DNA of 64,000 nt from Mariniphaga sp041684965 (GTDB taxonomy: Bacteria; Bacteroidota; Bacteroidia; Bacteroidales; Prolixibacteraceae): assembly GCA_041684965.1 (NCBI GenBank), contig JAWLGR010000022.1:17310-81309 (forward strand), in the 5' to 3' direction. A program made the translations under genes and the position numbers. The notes below the pieces were generated by a model. It was not told the origin of the DNA and made no database searches. It was given only the letters and a program-made list of their open reading frames with translations. Below, one piece after another: positions 28,195-37,763 of the stretch; the first letter of the stretch is position 1, and the number at the start of each line of letters is the position of its first letter.

Positions 28195-28210
28195 TCCAGA
28201 AAGTTCATTT

Positions 28211-29452
28211 ATGGAATTTAAGCGGGTAGTAATTACCGGAGTGGGCACCGTTAATCCCCTGGGAAATTCGGTCAACGAATATTGGGATAACCTACAAAAA
28301 GGGGTTAGCGGTGCTGCACCCATTACCAGATTTGATGCCTCGAAACATAAAACCCAGTTTGCCTGTGAAGTTAAAAACTTCGACGTAGAGCAATTTATTG
28401 AACGCAAGGAAGCCAGAAAATATGACCTTTATACACAATATGCACTGGTAACTGCAGCTCAGGCAATGGCTGATTCTGGCCTTGATCTAAACAAAGTTGA
28501 TCACGATCGTGCAGGAGTAATCTGGGGTGCTGGTATCGGTGGGCTTCAAACATTTTTTGAAGAAACCAGGAGTTACCGGGAAGATAATCCCCGGTTTTCA
28601 CCTTTTTTCATACCAAAAATGATTGCCAATATTGCCGGCGGTCTGATATCTATTAAATACCATTTCAGAGGGCCTAATTTCACAACGGTTTCAGCATGTG
28701 CATCTGCCTCCCACGCAATGATTGAGGCATTTAATATGATTCGCCTTGGAAAAGCCAATTTAATGATAACAGGTGGTTCTGAAGCGGCAGTAAATGAGGC
28801 CGGAGTATCAGGTTTCAATTCAATGCGTGCTTTATCCACACGCAATGATGATCCCAAAACTGCTTCCAGACCTTTCGATAAAGAAAGAGATGGTTTTGTA
28901 ATCGGTGAAGGTTCAGCTGCTTTTATTTTCGAGGAATATGAGAGCGCAGTAAAAAGAGGCGCTAAGATTTATGCAGAAATGGTTGGCGGTGGCATGTCGG
29001 CCGATGCCTTTCATATGACCGCCCCCGATCCGGATGGTAGAGGTGCCAGCCTGGTTATGAAATGGGCTATTGAAGATGCCGGTCTTAACCCTGAAGATGT
29101 GGATTACATAAATGTTCACGGCACTTCAACGCCTTTGGGTGATATTGCAGAACCCAAAGCCATTCAGAAAACCTTTGGAGAACATGCATATAAAGTCAGT
29201 ATCAGTTCTACCAAATCAATGACGGGACATTTACTCGGTGCAGCAGGTGCCGTGGAAGGGCTTGCCATCCTTTTGGCTATCCAAAACAATATGATTCCAC
29301 CTACCATTAATCATTTCACCGATGACCCGGAGATTGACAACAAACTGGATTTCACATTCAATGTTGCTAAAAAACGGGAAGTAAAGGTTGCAATAAGCAA
29401 TACATTTGGTTTCGGTGGTCACAATGCAACTTTGGTCTTTAAAAAATATTAG
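28211..29452 (+). CDS. fabF: 3-oxoacyl-ACP synthase II
   Basis: The 413-residue condensing enzyme elongates acyl-ACP with malonyl-ACP. The Cys-His-His triad is visible: the Cys in VSACASASHAM, His in NVHGTSTPLGD and His in SMTGHLLGAAG. FGGHNATLVF closes the protein as usual. It lies between acpP and rnc with short spacers (16 and 6 nt), which indicates co-transcription. The length is normal and nothing is unusual. Confidence 0.97.
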   Translation: MEFKRVVITGVGTVNPLGNSVNEYWDNLQKGVSGAAPITRFDASKHKTQFACEVKNFDVEQFIERKEARKYDLYTQYALVTAAQAMADSGLDLNKVDHDRAGVIWGAGIGGLQTFFEETRSYREDNPRFSPFFIPKMIANIAGGLISIKYHFRGPNFTTVSACASASHAMIEAFNMIRLGKANLMITGGSEAAVNEAGVSGFNSMRALSTRNDDPKTASRPFDKERDGFVIGEGSAAFIFEEYESAVKRGAKIYAEMVGGGMSADAFHMTAPDPDGRGASLVMKWAIEDAGLNPEDVDYINVHGTSTPLGDIAEPKAIQKTFGEHAYKVSISSTKSMTGHLLGAAGAVEGLAILLAIQNNMIPPTINHFTDDPEIDNKLDFTFNVAKKREVKVAISNTFGFGGHNATLVFKKY

Positions 29453-29458
29453 AATTTT

Positions 29459-30190
29459 GTGGTCAGAAAAATTGCACAACGAATAAAACTCTTTTCGTCA
29501 CCCCGAAAGGAGTTTTATTTGTTTTTAAAAGATTTATTAGGCTTTTACCCCTCAAATTTAAAGCTTTACGATTTGGCTTTTGTCCATAAATCAGCATCGG
29601 CATTTGATTCACAGGGAAATTTCGTGAATAATGAACGGCTCGAATTTCTGGGTGATGCAATTCTGGGAGCCATTATTGCCGATTTTCTGTACAACCGTTT
29701 TCCGCAACAGGATGAAGGGTTCTTAACCAAAAACCGGTCAAAGCTTGTAAACCGTACTTTTCTGACCCGGCTCACCTTCGATATGGGCCTGAATGTTTTT
29801 ATTGATTCCAATACCACAAAAAACGTTGATAAAAGCCACATTTACGGAGATGCGCTTGAAGCATTAATTGGTGCTATTTACCTGGATACCGATTACCAGA
29901 CGACCAAGTTTTTTGTTACCAAACGGATTCTTTCACAATTTGTGAATATGAACGAGATTGAACAAAAAGACACCAATTTTAAAAGCCAGTTAATCGAGTG
30001 GAGTCAGAAAAATAAAAAGGAGCTGAAATTTGAAACCATTGAAGAACACCTGAACGACAAGTCAAAACAGCCAAAATTCATAGCAACCGTATTGATTAAT
30101 CATGCAGAACTGGGCCGTGGAACAGGAACTTCGAAAAAAGAAGCACAGCAAAATGCAGCCCGCGAAACTTTAAAAAAACTCGACAGCTAG
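29459..30190 (+). CDS. rnc: Ribonuclease III
   Basis: The 243-residue double-strand-specific endoribonuclease processes rRNA precursors and structured mRNAs. The signature NERLEFLGD is at 58-66, the second acidic cluster is GDALEALIGAIYLD, and a C-terminal dsRNA-binding domain ends in GTGTSKKEAQQNAARETLKKL. The start is GTG at 29459, six bases after the fabF stop. No ATG lies in a better position, and the N-terminal extension RKIAQRIKLFSSPRKEF is usual in Bacteroidota. Confidence 0.95.
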   Translation: MVRKIAQRIKLFSSPRKEFYLFLKDLLGFYPSNLKLYDLAFVHKSASAFDSQGNFVNNERLEFLGDAILGAIIADFLYNRFPQQDEGFLTKNRSKLVNRTFLTRLTFDMGLNVFIDSNTTKNVDKSHIYGDALEALIGAIYLDTDYQTTKFFVTKRILSQFVNMNEIEQKDTNFKSQLIEWSQKNKKELKFETIEEHLNDKSKQPKFIATVLINHAELGRGTGTSKKEAQQNAARETLKKLDS

Positions 30191-30226
30191 TGTTCATGCC
30201 TAACTGGCTTTCCATATCTTATTTAT

Positions 30227-30234
30227 TATCTTTG
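30227..30234 (+). promoter_or_regulatory. Candidate -7 box (TATCTTTG) for the LAB_N gene
   Basis: TATCTTTG fits TAnnTTTG. The predicted start would give a leader of about 15 nt before the ATG at 30255, with no Shine-Dalgarno sequence. The -33 element is not evident. Confidence 0.45.
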
Positions 30235-30254
30235 CGCCCCAACAACAACAACGA

Positions 30255-30950
30255 ATGAGTACGCTTCTTATTTACGCATTGGGTTTTCTGTCGCAGGTAC
30301 TTTTTTTTGCCCGTAACATTGCCCAATGGTTTTTATCAGAAAAAAAAGGAAAAGTAGTTTCACCCGTAATATACTGGCAAATCAGCCTGGCTGCTTCCGC
30401 CCTGATGCTAACCTATGGCATTCTTCGAAATGATTTTGCAATTGTCCTTGGGCAGTTTATCGTATATCTTATTTATATCCGAAACCTGCAATTAAAAAAA
30501 GCCTGGCGCACTATTCATCCATTTATTCGGGTAACAGCCTTTGCCATACCTCTCCTGTTTTTTGGATGGCTCCTTTTTGGTAATGTTTACAATTTCCGGT
30601 CTGTCATTAACAATAAAGACATCTCAACGGCATTGATGATTTGGGGTTCTGCAGGCCAGATAATTTTCACTTTCCGTTTCGTTTATCAATGGATGTATTC
30701 TGAAAAAAGAAATGATTCCTTTCTACCCATTGGATTCTGGATAATAAGCACGATAGGATCGCTCATGATTTTCGCCTATGCCATTTACCGCCTCGACCCG
30801 GTTTTGCTTGCAGCTCACAGCCTGGGCCTTTTTATATATATACGAAACATTTTACTGCACCTTGGAAAAGGAAGCCTGTTCTCCGGACTTGAAAATCATT
30901 CAGGTATAAATACCATCTTTGGAAAAATTTCGAAATTAAATAAAGAATAG
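30255..30950 (+). CDS. Membrane protein with two LAB_N (lipid A biosynthesis N-terminal) domains
   Basis: The 231-residue protein is built from two copies of the LAB_N membrane domain. Copy one runs from about residue 5 to 85 (FLSQVLFFARNIAQWFLSEKKGK ... YLIYIRNLQL). Copy two runs from about 125 to 210 (GSAGQIIFTFRFVYQWMYSEKRND ... GLFIYIRNILL). Each has the Q-x-x-F-x-x-R-x-x-x-QW-x-x-SE core. The domain is known as a short extension of LpxB and as stand-alone proteins, presumably in lipid A or isoprenoid-linked sugar metabolism. No glycosyltransferase domain is attached. Function is not established. Seven to eight hydrophobic helices are expected. Confidence 0.82.
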   Translation: MSTLLIYALGFLSQVLFFARNIAQWFLSEKKGKVVSPVIYWQISLAASALMLTYGILRNDFAIVLGQFIVYLIYIRNLQLKKAWRTIHPFIRVTAFAIPLLFFGWLLFGNVYNFRSVINNKDISTALMIWGSAGQIIFTFRFVYQWMYSEKRNDSFLPIGFWIISTIGSLMIFAYAIYRLDPVLLAAHSLGLFIYIRNILLHLGKGSLFSGLENHSGINTIFGKISKLNKE

Positions 30951-31250
30951 TCGTTTAATATTTATCTGGAATGATAATCATTCATTTTTCATCCGGCCGA
31001 AAACTCCACTATTATTTTTTGTACCTGATTTAATATAACGTATCTTTTCTCCCAATTTTCCCTGCTCCTGCAGCAGAATACCGTTAACTTTCTGTTGTAA
31101 AACGCCCCTTTTACCTTTCAGCAGTAAAAAAACCAACTGGACAAAAACCTGTTCTCCATGGCCCTGCAATAGACAGGTGTTCTCACCCGGTTTCTTCAAA
31201 ATAATTCATTCATTCAATAAGTATTTGAAGGAAATGTTATTTTTGCAACC
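30951..31250. other. Intergenic region, only a promoter box seen
   Basis: A minus-strand frame of about 73 codons (30978-31199) needs a TTG start and has no recognisable family, so it is not called. The only support is for the -7 box at 31238-31245. Confidence 0.5.
31238..31245 (+). promoter_or_regulatory. Candidate -7 box (TATTTTTG) directly before the CDF gene
   Basis: TATTTTTG is a full TAnnTTTG match ending only 5 nt before the ATG at 31251. A start 5-7 nt downstream would coincide with the start codon, so the mRNA may be leaderless. There is no TTG at -33 spacing. Confidence 0.42.
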
Positions 31251-32111
31251 ATGTCAGCTAAAGACAAATACATTTTCCGTGAAGGATGGCTTTCCATATT
31301 TGGAAACCTTTTACTGTTCGGATTAAAATACTGGGCTGGATTGGTTACCGGATCACTGGCATTGATTGCCGACGCCTGGCATACTCTTTCCGATATGGTT
31401 TCATCGGTTATTGTACTTATCGGAGGCAGAATTTCCCGGAAGCCTGCCGATGACGAACATCCCTTTGGTCATGGACGTGCTGAACATATTGCGGCAATAA
31501 TAATCGGCGTTTTACTGGCCATCGTGGCTTTCGATTTTGTTGTGGGAGCAGTGGAGAAATTTAGTAAAGGTGAAAAAACTACATTTGGTATTTTTGCCTG
31601 GGTTGCTACAATTGTATCAATACTTGTGAAGGAAGGAATGGCACAATATGCCTTCTGGGCCGGAAAAAAAACCAGCTCCTCCATCCTGAAAGCCGATGGA
31701 TGGCATCACCGTACCGATGCCCTGTCTTCTGTAATCATCCTGGTTGGGATTGCCATTGGAAGTCAATTTTGGTGGATGGATGCCGTTTTGAGCTTCATTG
31801 TAGCATTGATGATAGCATGGGCCAGCTATAAAATACTTTCTGCTGAAATCAAATCACTGCTGGGTGAAAGCCCCTCCGATGAGCTGCTTCAGTCAATTCA
31901 CAGTACTACCCAGGCAGAGTTCAGGCAACCTCTTCATCTTCACCACATTCACATTCACAATTATGGCAGGCATACCGAATTAAGCTGCCATATCAAACTT
32001 CCAGGCAACATGTCGCTTGAAGAAGCTCATAAAGTATGTACCAAATTGGAAAACATCATCTTGAATAAATTTGGTTTCGTATCCACGGTCCACGCAGAAC
32101 CAACTGAATAA
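31251..32111 (+). CDS. Cation diffusion facilitator family metal exporter
   Basis: The 286-residue inner-membrane antiporter moves divalent metal ions (Zn2+, Fe2+, Mn2+ or Co2+) out of the cytosol in exchange for protons. The metal-site residues are D41, H44 and D48 in helix 2 (ADAWHTLSD) and D149, H152/H153 and D156 in helix 5 (DGWHHRTDALSS). HPFGHGRAEHIAA is the conserved cytosolic loop. The C-terminal cytosolic domain has the histidine-rich HLHHIHIHNYGRHTE stretch that binds regulatory metal. The ion specificity is uncertain. It is probably monocistronic. Confidence 0.93.
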   Translation: MSAKDKYIFREGWLSIFGNLLLFGLKYWAGLVTGSLALIADAWHTLSDMVSSVIVLIGGRISRKPADDEHPFGHGRAEHIAAIIIGVLLAIVAFDFVVGAVEKFSKGEKTTFGIFAWVATIVSILVKEGMAQYAFWAGKKTSSSILKADGWHHRTDALSSVIILVGIAIGSQFWWMDAVLSFIVALMIAWASYKILSAEIKSLLGESPSDELLQSIHSTTQAEFRQPLHLHHIHIHNYGRHTELSCHIKLPGNMSLEEAHKVCTKLENIILNKFGFVSTVHAEPTE

Positions 32112-32407
32112 TTAAGCTGCACCGTTTGAGAAGGGCAATAAATTTTTCCGGTGTCTCCGTAATAAATTTATCCCCTCTGAATTCCAGAAGTACCTTATGA
32201 CGGCTTAACTATTCCTTTTACAAGCCTAACGTTAATGAAAGCTTACCGTAATCCTCCATCGTATATCACCCATTAACCATTCTCAATAAAAAAGTACGGG
32301 CAAATTTCTGCATGCCTTGCATGATTTGACCGGAACCAATTCCGTAAAGCCCATACAGCTCAGGTTGAAGGATTATTTGAAGGTAATCCCCCTTCTAAAA
32401 TGTAATA
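32112..32407. other. Intergenic region without recognised content
   Basis: This 296-nt region lies between convergent genes. I see no gene, repeat-family copy or clear terminator hairpin. Confidence 0.5.
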
Positions 32408-33751
32408 TTATGCCGATTTATTGGGGACACCAACAACTGCAAATTCTTCTGCAATTTCCGGTACCGGCCCCATAGCATAAGTTTTAGGTCCCAGGTATAA
32501 GTCGGAATTCATCATTTCTTCCCATGTAACATCCTTCCCTGTGTACGCTGAAATTCTTCCCATAATTGTAAGGAGCGTAGAACTGACCATTGCCTCGGCA
32601 TCGTTAACAGGCTTACCGGTACGAATAGCCGTTACAAGATTAATGTGCTCCTGTACAAAAGGGTTTGTTACCTTCCATTCCGATTGGGCATCACCTTCTT
32701 CAGGATAAGGATACTCCCAGACCAGATTTCCCTTTAAATCATAAATTTTACCCGATGCACTTGCATATCCTTTTGTTCCTGTAATCTGTTCCACCTTCCT
32801 GTTGGTACAGCCGTTAATTTGCCTTGCAGCGCAATGGGTACGGATTCCGTTGTCGTATTCATATTCAATGCTGAAAAAATCATACTGATCTCCGGTAACC
32901 CTTCTCTGGCGGCCTCCCCAACCAACAGCCTTCACAGGGTTCCGTCCAAGATACCAGTTCATAACATCAACTTCATGAATAAACTGCTCGGTTATATGAT
33001 CGCCCGACAGCCAACAGAAATTAACCCAGTTACGCAACATGTATTCCATATCGCTCCATTCGGCCTGGCGTCTGCGGTACCATAGGGCTCCTCCATTGCG
33101 GATAATACTGGCACCGGTTATTTCACCAATTTCACCATTGGCAACCCTTCTTTGAGTCTCCATGTAATCTTTCTGCACCCTCCGGATAGTACCGCTTACC
33201 ATACTCAAGCCAATTGCTTCAGCTTTTTTTGCCGAGACCATTACCGAACGTGCACCGAACGGATCAACCGCAATGGGTTTTTCCATAAATATATGTTTCC
33301 TTGCATTTACGGCTGCCTCAACATGTACCGGTCTGAAATGCGGCGGTGTACACAGCAGTACCACATCCACTCCTGAATCGATTACCTTCTCATAGCTGTC
33401 GAAGCCCACAAAACAGTTTTCATCGGCAATCTCCACATTTTTTTCCTTTTTTAATTTTTCCCTGCAATTATCAATTTTATCCTGAAAAACATCGCCCAGT
33501 GCAACAATTTGCAGATTAGGCCCTGCATCTAAAAAATTGATTGCAGCCCCTGTCCCGCGTCCTCCGCATCCTATCAGCCCAGCTTTTATTATCGGCCCGT
33601 CAGGTGCCTGATCAAGCAATTTGGGAAGAAGTATTTCTTCCTGTTTAGCAGACGTTTTCGAACATGAAGTTAAAATTCCTGCCGCACCAAGGGTACCCAA
33701 TGCAGTTGTGGTAATAAAGCTCCGGCGGCCTATAGCTGATTTTATTTCCAT
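32408..33751 (-). CDS. Tat-exported lipoprotein of the Gfo/Idh/MocA family
   Basis: The 447-residue protein combines a twin-arginine motif (GRRSFITTT, from residue 8) with a lipobox ending at Cys30 (LTSC), so it should be exported folded and lipid-anchored. The Rossmann motif is GLIGCGGRGTG (58-68) and the family EKP motif is at 157-159. GDHITEQFIHEVDVMNWYLG marks the substrate domain. It probably carries out an NAD(P)-linked redox step on a carbohydrate at the membrane surface; the substrate is unknown. It stands alone on the minus strand, divergent from the lipoprotein gene at 34208. An upstream TATTTTG box (about 33807-33813, minus) is one base short of the promoter consensus. Confidence 0.9.
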   Translation of the reverse strand: MEIKSAIGRRSFITTTALGTLGAAGILTSCSKTSAKQEEILLPKLLDQAPDGPIIKAGLIGCGGRGTGAAINFLDAGPNLQIVALGDVFQDKIDNCREKLKKEKNVEIADENCFVGFDSYEKVIDSGVDVVLLCTPPHFRPVHVEAAVNARKHIFMEKPIAVDPFGARSVMVSAKKAEAIGLSMVSGTIRRVQKDYMETQRRVANGEIGEITGASIIRNGGALWYRRRQAEWSDMEYMLRNWVNFCWLSGDHITEQFIHEVDVMNWYLGRNPVKAVGWGGRQRRVTGDQYDFFSIEYEYDNGIRTHCAARQINGCTNRKVEQITGTKGYASASGKIYDLKGNLVWEYPYPEEGDAQSEWKVTNPFVQEHINLVTAIRTGKPVNDAEAMVSSTLLTIMGRISAYTGKDVTWEEMMNSDLYLGPKTYAMGPVPEIAEEFAVVGVPNKSA

Positions 33752-34207
33752 AAGTATAAAAGTTATTGTTAAATAATTGTGTAATAATGTTATCTGTGGC
33801 TAAGTTATCAAAATACTTTCACTTAAAAATACAATTGTAAAAATTTCATCATCTGTTGTATGATAATCAAAATAATAATCCTCATTTTCTAATTTATTAT
33901 TCTGTATTTGGAAAAATTTGTGGTATTTATTTCTTTCCGGGAATTGCTTAAAACCAAAATCAAAACTGGCATCACAAAATAAACTCACCTTTCATATGAT
34001 TGAAAATTGAATTACATTTGTTTAGAAGCATATTAACAGGTTTCCGGGAAATAATAAGATATGCAATGCTGCATTAATAAAAACAGAATAAAATACCAAA
34101 ATTCATTGTGGAAATAAAGCATCACATCCTATTACTATACGTTATTAATCAGCAATTGCTTAAGAAATTACATATTCTTACGCTACAGTCAATAAAAACG
34201 AAATAAA
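33752..34207. other. AT-rich divergent intergenic region
   Basis: This very AT-rich 456 nt separates the divergent MocA lipoprotein gene and the lipoprotein gene at 34208. It should hold both promoters, but no full TTTG-N20-TAnnTTTG match was found. A 62-codon minus-strand frame at 33800-33988 has no family resemblance and is not called. Confidence 0.5.
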
Positions 34208-35827
34208 ATGAAACTATGCATTGTTTTTTGTTTGCCGCTTACCATCGTATTATTTACTTGTACAGACCAGCCTGAATTTAAACAGGAGCTAACCGCAAAG
34301 GCATATCAAAACGGAACTGAGGCTTCAGAAGGATTTGAACGCAGTCTCCGGTTTGTACATGGCTGGCTAAACCATGTGGATAAGACCACAGGCCTGATAC
34401 CTGCCAATCTGTCCAGCAGTAAAGATATTTGGGAACCTCACAATTCCGCTGCCGACAATTATGCCTTTATGGTGTTGACCTCTTATTTGCTTGATGAAGA
34501 TCTTTATGAAGGAGAAATGCTTGAAATGCTAAAAACAGAAAAGGAATTAACATCACGGATTAAATCACTTCCTGATACCTGGTCCTTTTCAAAAAAAAGT
34601 TTTCTGAAAGAAGAACCACAACCTGCGAACATCCTGTTTGGCGCTTCTGAATATATAAAAGATGGGCTGGTTCCATTGATGGAATACATAGGTCACTCGC
34701 CATGGCACGATCGAATGATGGAAATGCTTGACGATTTACTGGAATATAAAGGTGAAACCGGAAACCTGGAAAATGTTTTTCATGACCGGATGGCTTCTGT
34801 AGAGGAAGTCAATGGTGAATTGCTGCAAACACTTACGCGCGTTTTCTGGATGACAGGAGATAAAAAATACCTTGACAAGGCCATAGAAATAGGTGATTAT
34901 TACCTTCTGGGGCAGCGTGATCTCAGCAAGATTGAATATTTGCGAATCCGGGATCACGGCTGCGAAATCATTGGTGGGTTAAGTGAACTCTATGTAACGG
35001 TTCATTTTGTAGATCCTGCAAAAAAGGAACAGTATAAGCCGGCCCTTTACAATCTTTTAGACAGGGTACTGGAAACCGGGAGAAACGAAGACGGACTGTT
35101 TTACAATGCCATCAATCCAAAAACCGGGGAAGTTGTAGATAAAAACATAGTGGATAACTGGGGATATACCTTCAACGCCTATTACTCAGTCTGGCTGACA
35201 GATAAAAAAACTGAGTACCGGCAGGCGATTCTGGATGGGTTTCGGAATCTGAACACGAAATATCGAAATTTCAACTGGGAAGGATCCAGTCATGATGGCT
35301 ATGCCGATGCTTTGGAAAGCGCAATCAATCTTTTCAACAGAGAACCCGTACCGGATTTGGGAAATTGGATTGACAGTGAAATAAAGGTAATGTTCAACAT
35401 GCAGCAGGAAGATGGTATTATAGGTGGCTGGCACGGTGACGGCAACTTTGCCCGGACAGCTGTTATGTACAGCCTGTGGAAAACCCTGGGAGCACGCGTT
35501 AAACCCTGGCGCAGGGATGTAATTCTGGGTGCGGCAACGGGAGATAATGAAGTCTGTTTTGTGCTTACCTCAGAAAACCAATGGGAAGGAAAGCTTATTT
35601 TTGATACGCCTCGTCATAAAACCATTCTGAACCTGCCAATTGATTATCCACGCATCAATCAATTTCCAGAATGGTTTACTGCAGAAGAAGACAAAGAATA
35701 CAATCTCATCTTTTCAGTAAATAAAACTGCATCGAAATTCACCGGGAAACAACTGGCTGAGGGAATTCCCATAAAATTAAACCCAGGCGAGAAACTAATC
35801 ATTTCTGTTCTGCATTCAGGAGAATAA
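34208..35827 (+). CDS. Unrecognised lipoprotein, probably an alpha/alpha-toroid (six-hairpin) glycosidase-like protein
   Basis: I do not recognise a named family. The 539-residue protein has a lipoprotein signal with lipobox Cys18 (LFTC). The body is helix-rich with aromatic and acidic clusters spaced as in six-hairpin toroids: WEPHNSAADNYAFMVL, IRDHGCEIIGGLSELY, NWGYTFNAYYSVW, GYADALESAINL and GGWHGDGNFARTA. A short beta-rich C-terminal part (about 440-539) follows. Such toroids occur in polysaccharide lyases, unsaturated glycuronyl hydrolases and GH127-like enzymes, so a role in glycan breakdown at the cell surface or periplasm fits its neighbours. This is inference. The catalytic residues cannot be assigned. 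Confidence 0.6.
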   Translation: MKLCIVFCLPLTIVLFTCTDQPEFKQELTAKAYQNGTEASEGFERSLRFVHGWLNHVDKTTGLIPANLSSSKDIWEPHNSAADNYAFMVLTSYLLDEDLYEGEMLEMLKTEKELTSRIKSLPDTWSFSKKSFLKEEPQPANILFGASEYIKDGLVPLMEYIGHSPWHDRMMEMLDDLLEYKGETGNLENVFHDRMASVEEVNGELLQTLTRVFWMTGDKKYLDKAIEIGDYYLLGQRDLSKIEYLRIRDHGCEIIGGLSELYVTVHFVDPAKKEQYKPALYNLLDRVLETGRNEDGLFYNAINPKTGEVVDKNIVDNWGYTFNAYYSVWLTDKKTEYRQAILDGFRNLNTKYRNFNWEGSSHDGYADALESAINLFNREPVPDLGNWIDSEIKVMFNMQQEDGIIGGWHGDGNFARTAVMYSLWKTLGARVKPWRRDVILGAATGDNEVCFVLTSENQWEGKLIFDTPRHKTILNLPIDYPRINQFPEWFTAEEDKEYNLIFSVNKTASKFTGKQLAEGIPIKLNPGEKLIISVLHSGE

Positions 35828-35993
35828 TTTCCAGTCATTTACCGGATTACCAAACAATGTACTGGGGCAGATTCACCCTGGCAAATAAAATTATCCCCGG
35901 GCTCCCTGCATATAAATCGCCGGAATTTAATTACCATTCATTTCTTTTAAATTTATAATCCAAAATGTACTAAAAGAACAGAATAGCCCACGT

Positions 35994-37385
35994 TTATTCT
36001 ATCATTATCTCACTCAAATTATACCAACCATCGGAATCCAATCCTGCAATGCCCAGTTTAACATCAACCTCCAGGGTATAGGGGTCTTTTACGGCTACTG
36101 CGAGATTATACATCCCCGGCTTAACGGAAGATGGTATCTCCAGATCAAGACTCAGCGGATGTATTCCCGGCAACCACTTCCTAATATCAACTTTGTATTG
36201 CGGATCCTTAATTTCAATTGATTTTAAATTCCTGCTTACCGGAATCAATTTAAATGCAATCAAATAGTTGCGGTAAGCAGGCGCAACACCAAGATTTTCC
36301 CACTCTGTCTCAACAGAAAGAACACCGCCTGCTTTCACCACTGAAGGATGAGTGAGGTAATTGATGACAAAACGGTACCCCATTTTTTTAATAAATTCTT
36401 CCATCTCACCCCACCATCTGGGGGGAATTGGTGAGGATTTATTATTAAAAACAGAACAATGCCAGCGTAAAGCTTCATTAATGATGAATTTTACATCGTA
36501 TCCCTCATCGGCCCATTTTTGTGTTACCCAACATGATTCAAGACATACCGGAGCATTCCTCCATGCATCATTCACATCCGCCTCATCCAATGATTGCTGG
36601 TAAGAATCGCGCATATGATTCCACGTTTCACTGAAAAAACCAAGGTCTCCAAGGCAATCCGCTCTCCAGCCAGCTCCCTTTTCTACGGCATACGACAGTT
36701 CATTGCGTCCGCCAATCAACATAATCAAGGGTGTTTCCACAAAATTATCAAGATAAATATCCACCAGTGCTTTTCTGATATCCGGCTCAACAACAGGCCT
36801 CGGTTCCACAAATCCAAAATGCCATTCACCCCAATGCCCCAGCGATCGGATATCAACGTGGTCAATATCCGGGTTGCCATCATAACGTTTTCCCATATCC
36901 TTTACCAGCCGTCCCATATATTCCAGATAGAGCGGGTCGTTGTGATCGGGCATCCAGCTTGAATCTCCTCCCTGCTCAGGCATGTATGCAAAACCTTTTG
37001 CTCCAAGTTCCCTGTACCATTTGGGTGCCGTGCCATTTGCCGGCATAACGCCCAACGCCACTCTCTGACCACGTGATTTGGCAGTTTTAATTACCCCGTC
37101 AATTCTATCCCAGTTGTACTTACCGTTTTGCGGTTCAATCTCACTCCAGTAAAAACGCCAGTAAGCTATTCTTGATTTGGGATAGCCTTCCACATCCCCG
37201 TCAAATGAATTGGCTGTAGTTATTCCTTTCCCCGGGTTGTAAAGCACATCATCAATTCTCTCAGGACGAACCGTTTGTTTTCCCGGTGCTCCCCGAAAGC
37301 CGGATTGTGCCAGGATAACTCCATTAAGAGCTATCACAAACAGGACGGTTGCAAAAATTTTAATGCCAGCTAAGTTTGTTTTCAT
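35994..37385 (-). CDS. Secreted DUF4832-type protein with glycosidase-like TIM barrel
   Basis: The 463-residue protein has a signal peptide (about 1-26, ending ILAQ). The first part looks like a (beta/alpha)8 barrel of the GH-A kind: AYWRFYWSEIEPQNGKYNWD, GQRVALGVMP, then GHWGEWHFG, which contains a plausible catalytic Glu. LESCWVTQKW and the later region with VNYLTHPSVVKAGGVLSVE match the DUF4832 domain and its C-terminal beta domain. Proteins of this type are common in polysaccharide loci but are biochemically poorly known. The likely role is hydrolysis of a beta-glycoside outside the cytosol. It is on the same strand as the alpha-galactosidase-like gene, 378 nt upstream, so separate transcription is more likely than an operon. 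Confidence 0.72.
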   Translation of the reverse strand: MKTNLAGIKIFATVLFVIALNGVILAQSGFRGAPGKQTVRPERIDDVLYNPGKGITTANSFDGDVEGYPKSRIAYWRFYWSEIEPQNGKYNWDRIDGVIKTAKSRGQRVALGVMPANGTAPKWYRELGAKGFAYMPEQGGDSSWMPDHNDPLYLEYMGRLVKDMGKRYDGNPDIDHVDIRSLGHWGEWHFGFVEPRPVVEPDIRKALVDIYLDNFVETPLIMLIGGRNELSYAVEKGAGWRADCLGDLGFFSETWNHMRDSYQQSLDEADVNDAWRNAPVCLESCWVTQKWADEGYDVKFIINEALRWHCSVFNNKSSPIPPRWWGEMEEFIKKMGYRFVINYLTHPSVVKAGGVLSVETEWENLGVAPAYRNYLIAFKLIPVSRNLKSIEIKDPQYKVDIRKWLPGIHPLSLDLEIPSSVKPGMYNLAVAVKDPYTLEVDVKLGIAGLDSDGWYNLSEIMIE

Positions 37386-37763
37386 CTCAACTTAATTTTA
37401 TTAGTTTAATAAACACTACCTCTAATGTCCTTCGGTGCAGCCATGTTCAAATTATCAAACCCGGCTGTCAGATGTTTCTGCTTCAGTATTCCATACTATA
37501 GCAAAATGCCTTAACTGTCACTTATTGCGCAAACAATACAGGAACCCTGAGTGAAATTCCTTCATCCTCTGCACCCTGCTCAGGAACAGATACATGAACT
37601 TTCAGGATGGCTCTGCTGCTGTTCAAACTTATTGTTCATGAAGCTATTTCAATCTGCTGCTGTTGTTTATACCTAAAGCCGTATGTATCCTTACAGCAAA
37701 ACCTGCATCTTACATTATCAAACCGGATTTTATGAATTGCTTTCTACTCATTACAGTTACTAC
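37386..37763. other. Intergenic region without recognised content
   Basis: This 378-nt stretch lies between two co-directional minus-strand genes. No gene, repeat copy, consensus promoter or terminator was seen. Confidence 0.5.

Noticed and set aside
30978..31199. Small minus-strand ORF of about 73 codons
   Set aside because: It needs a TTG start, has no recognised family, and overlaps the promoter region of the next gene.
33800..33988. Small minus-strand ORF of about 62 codons
   Set aside because: AT-rich divergent intergenic region; no family match and no clear promoter or start context.
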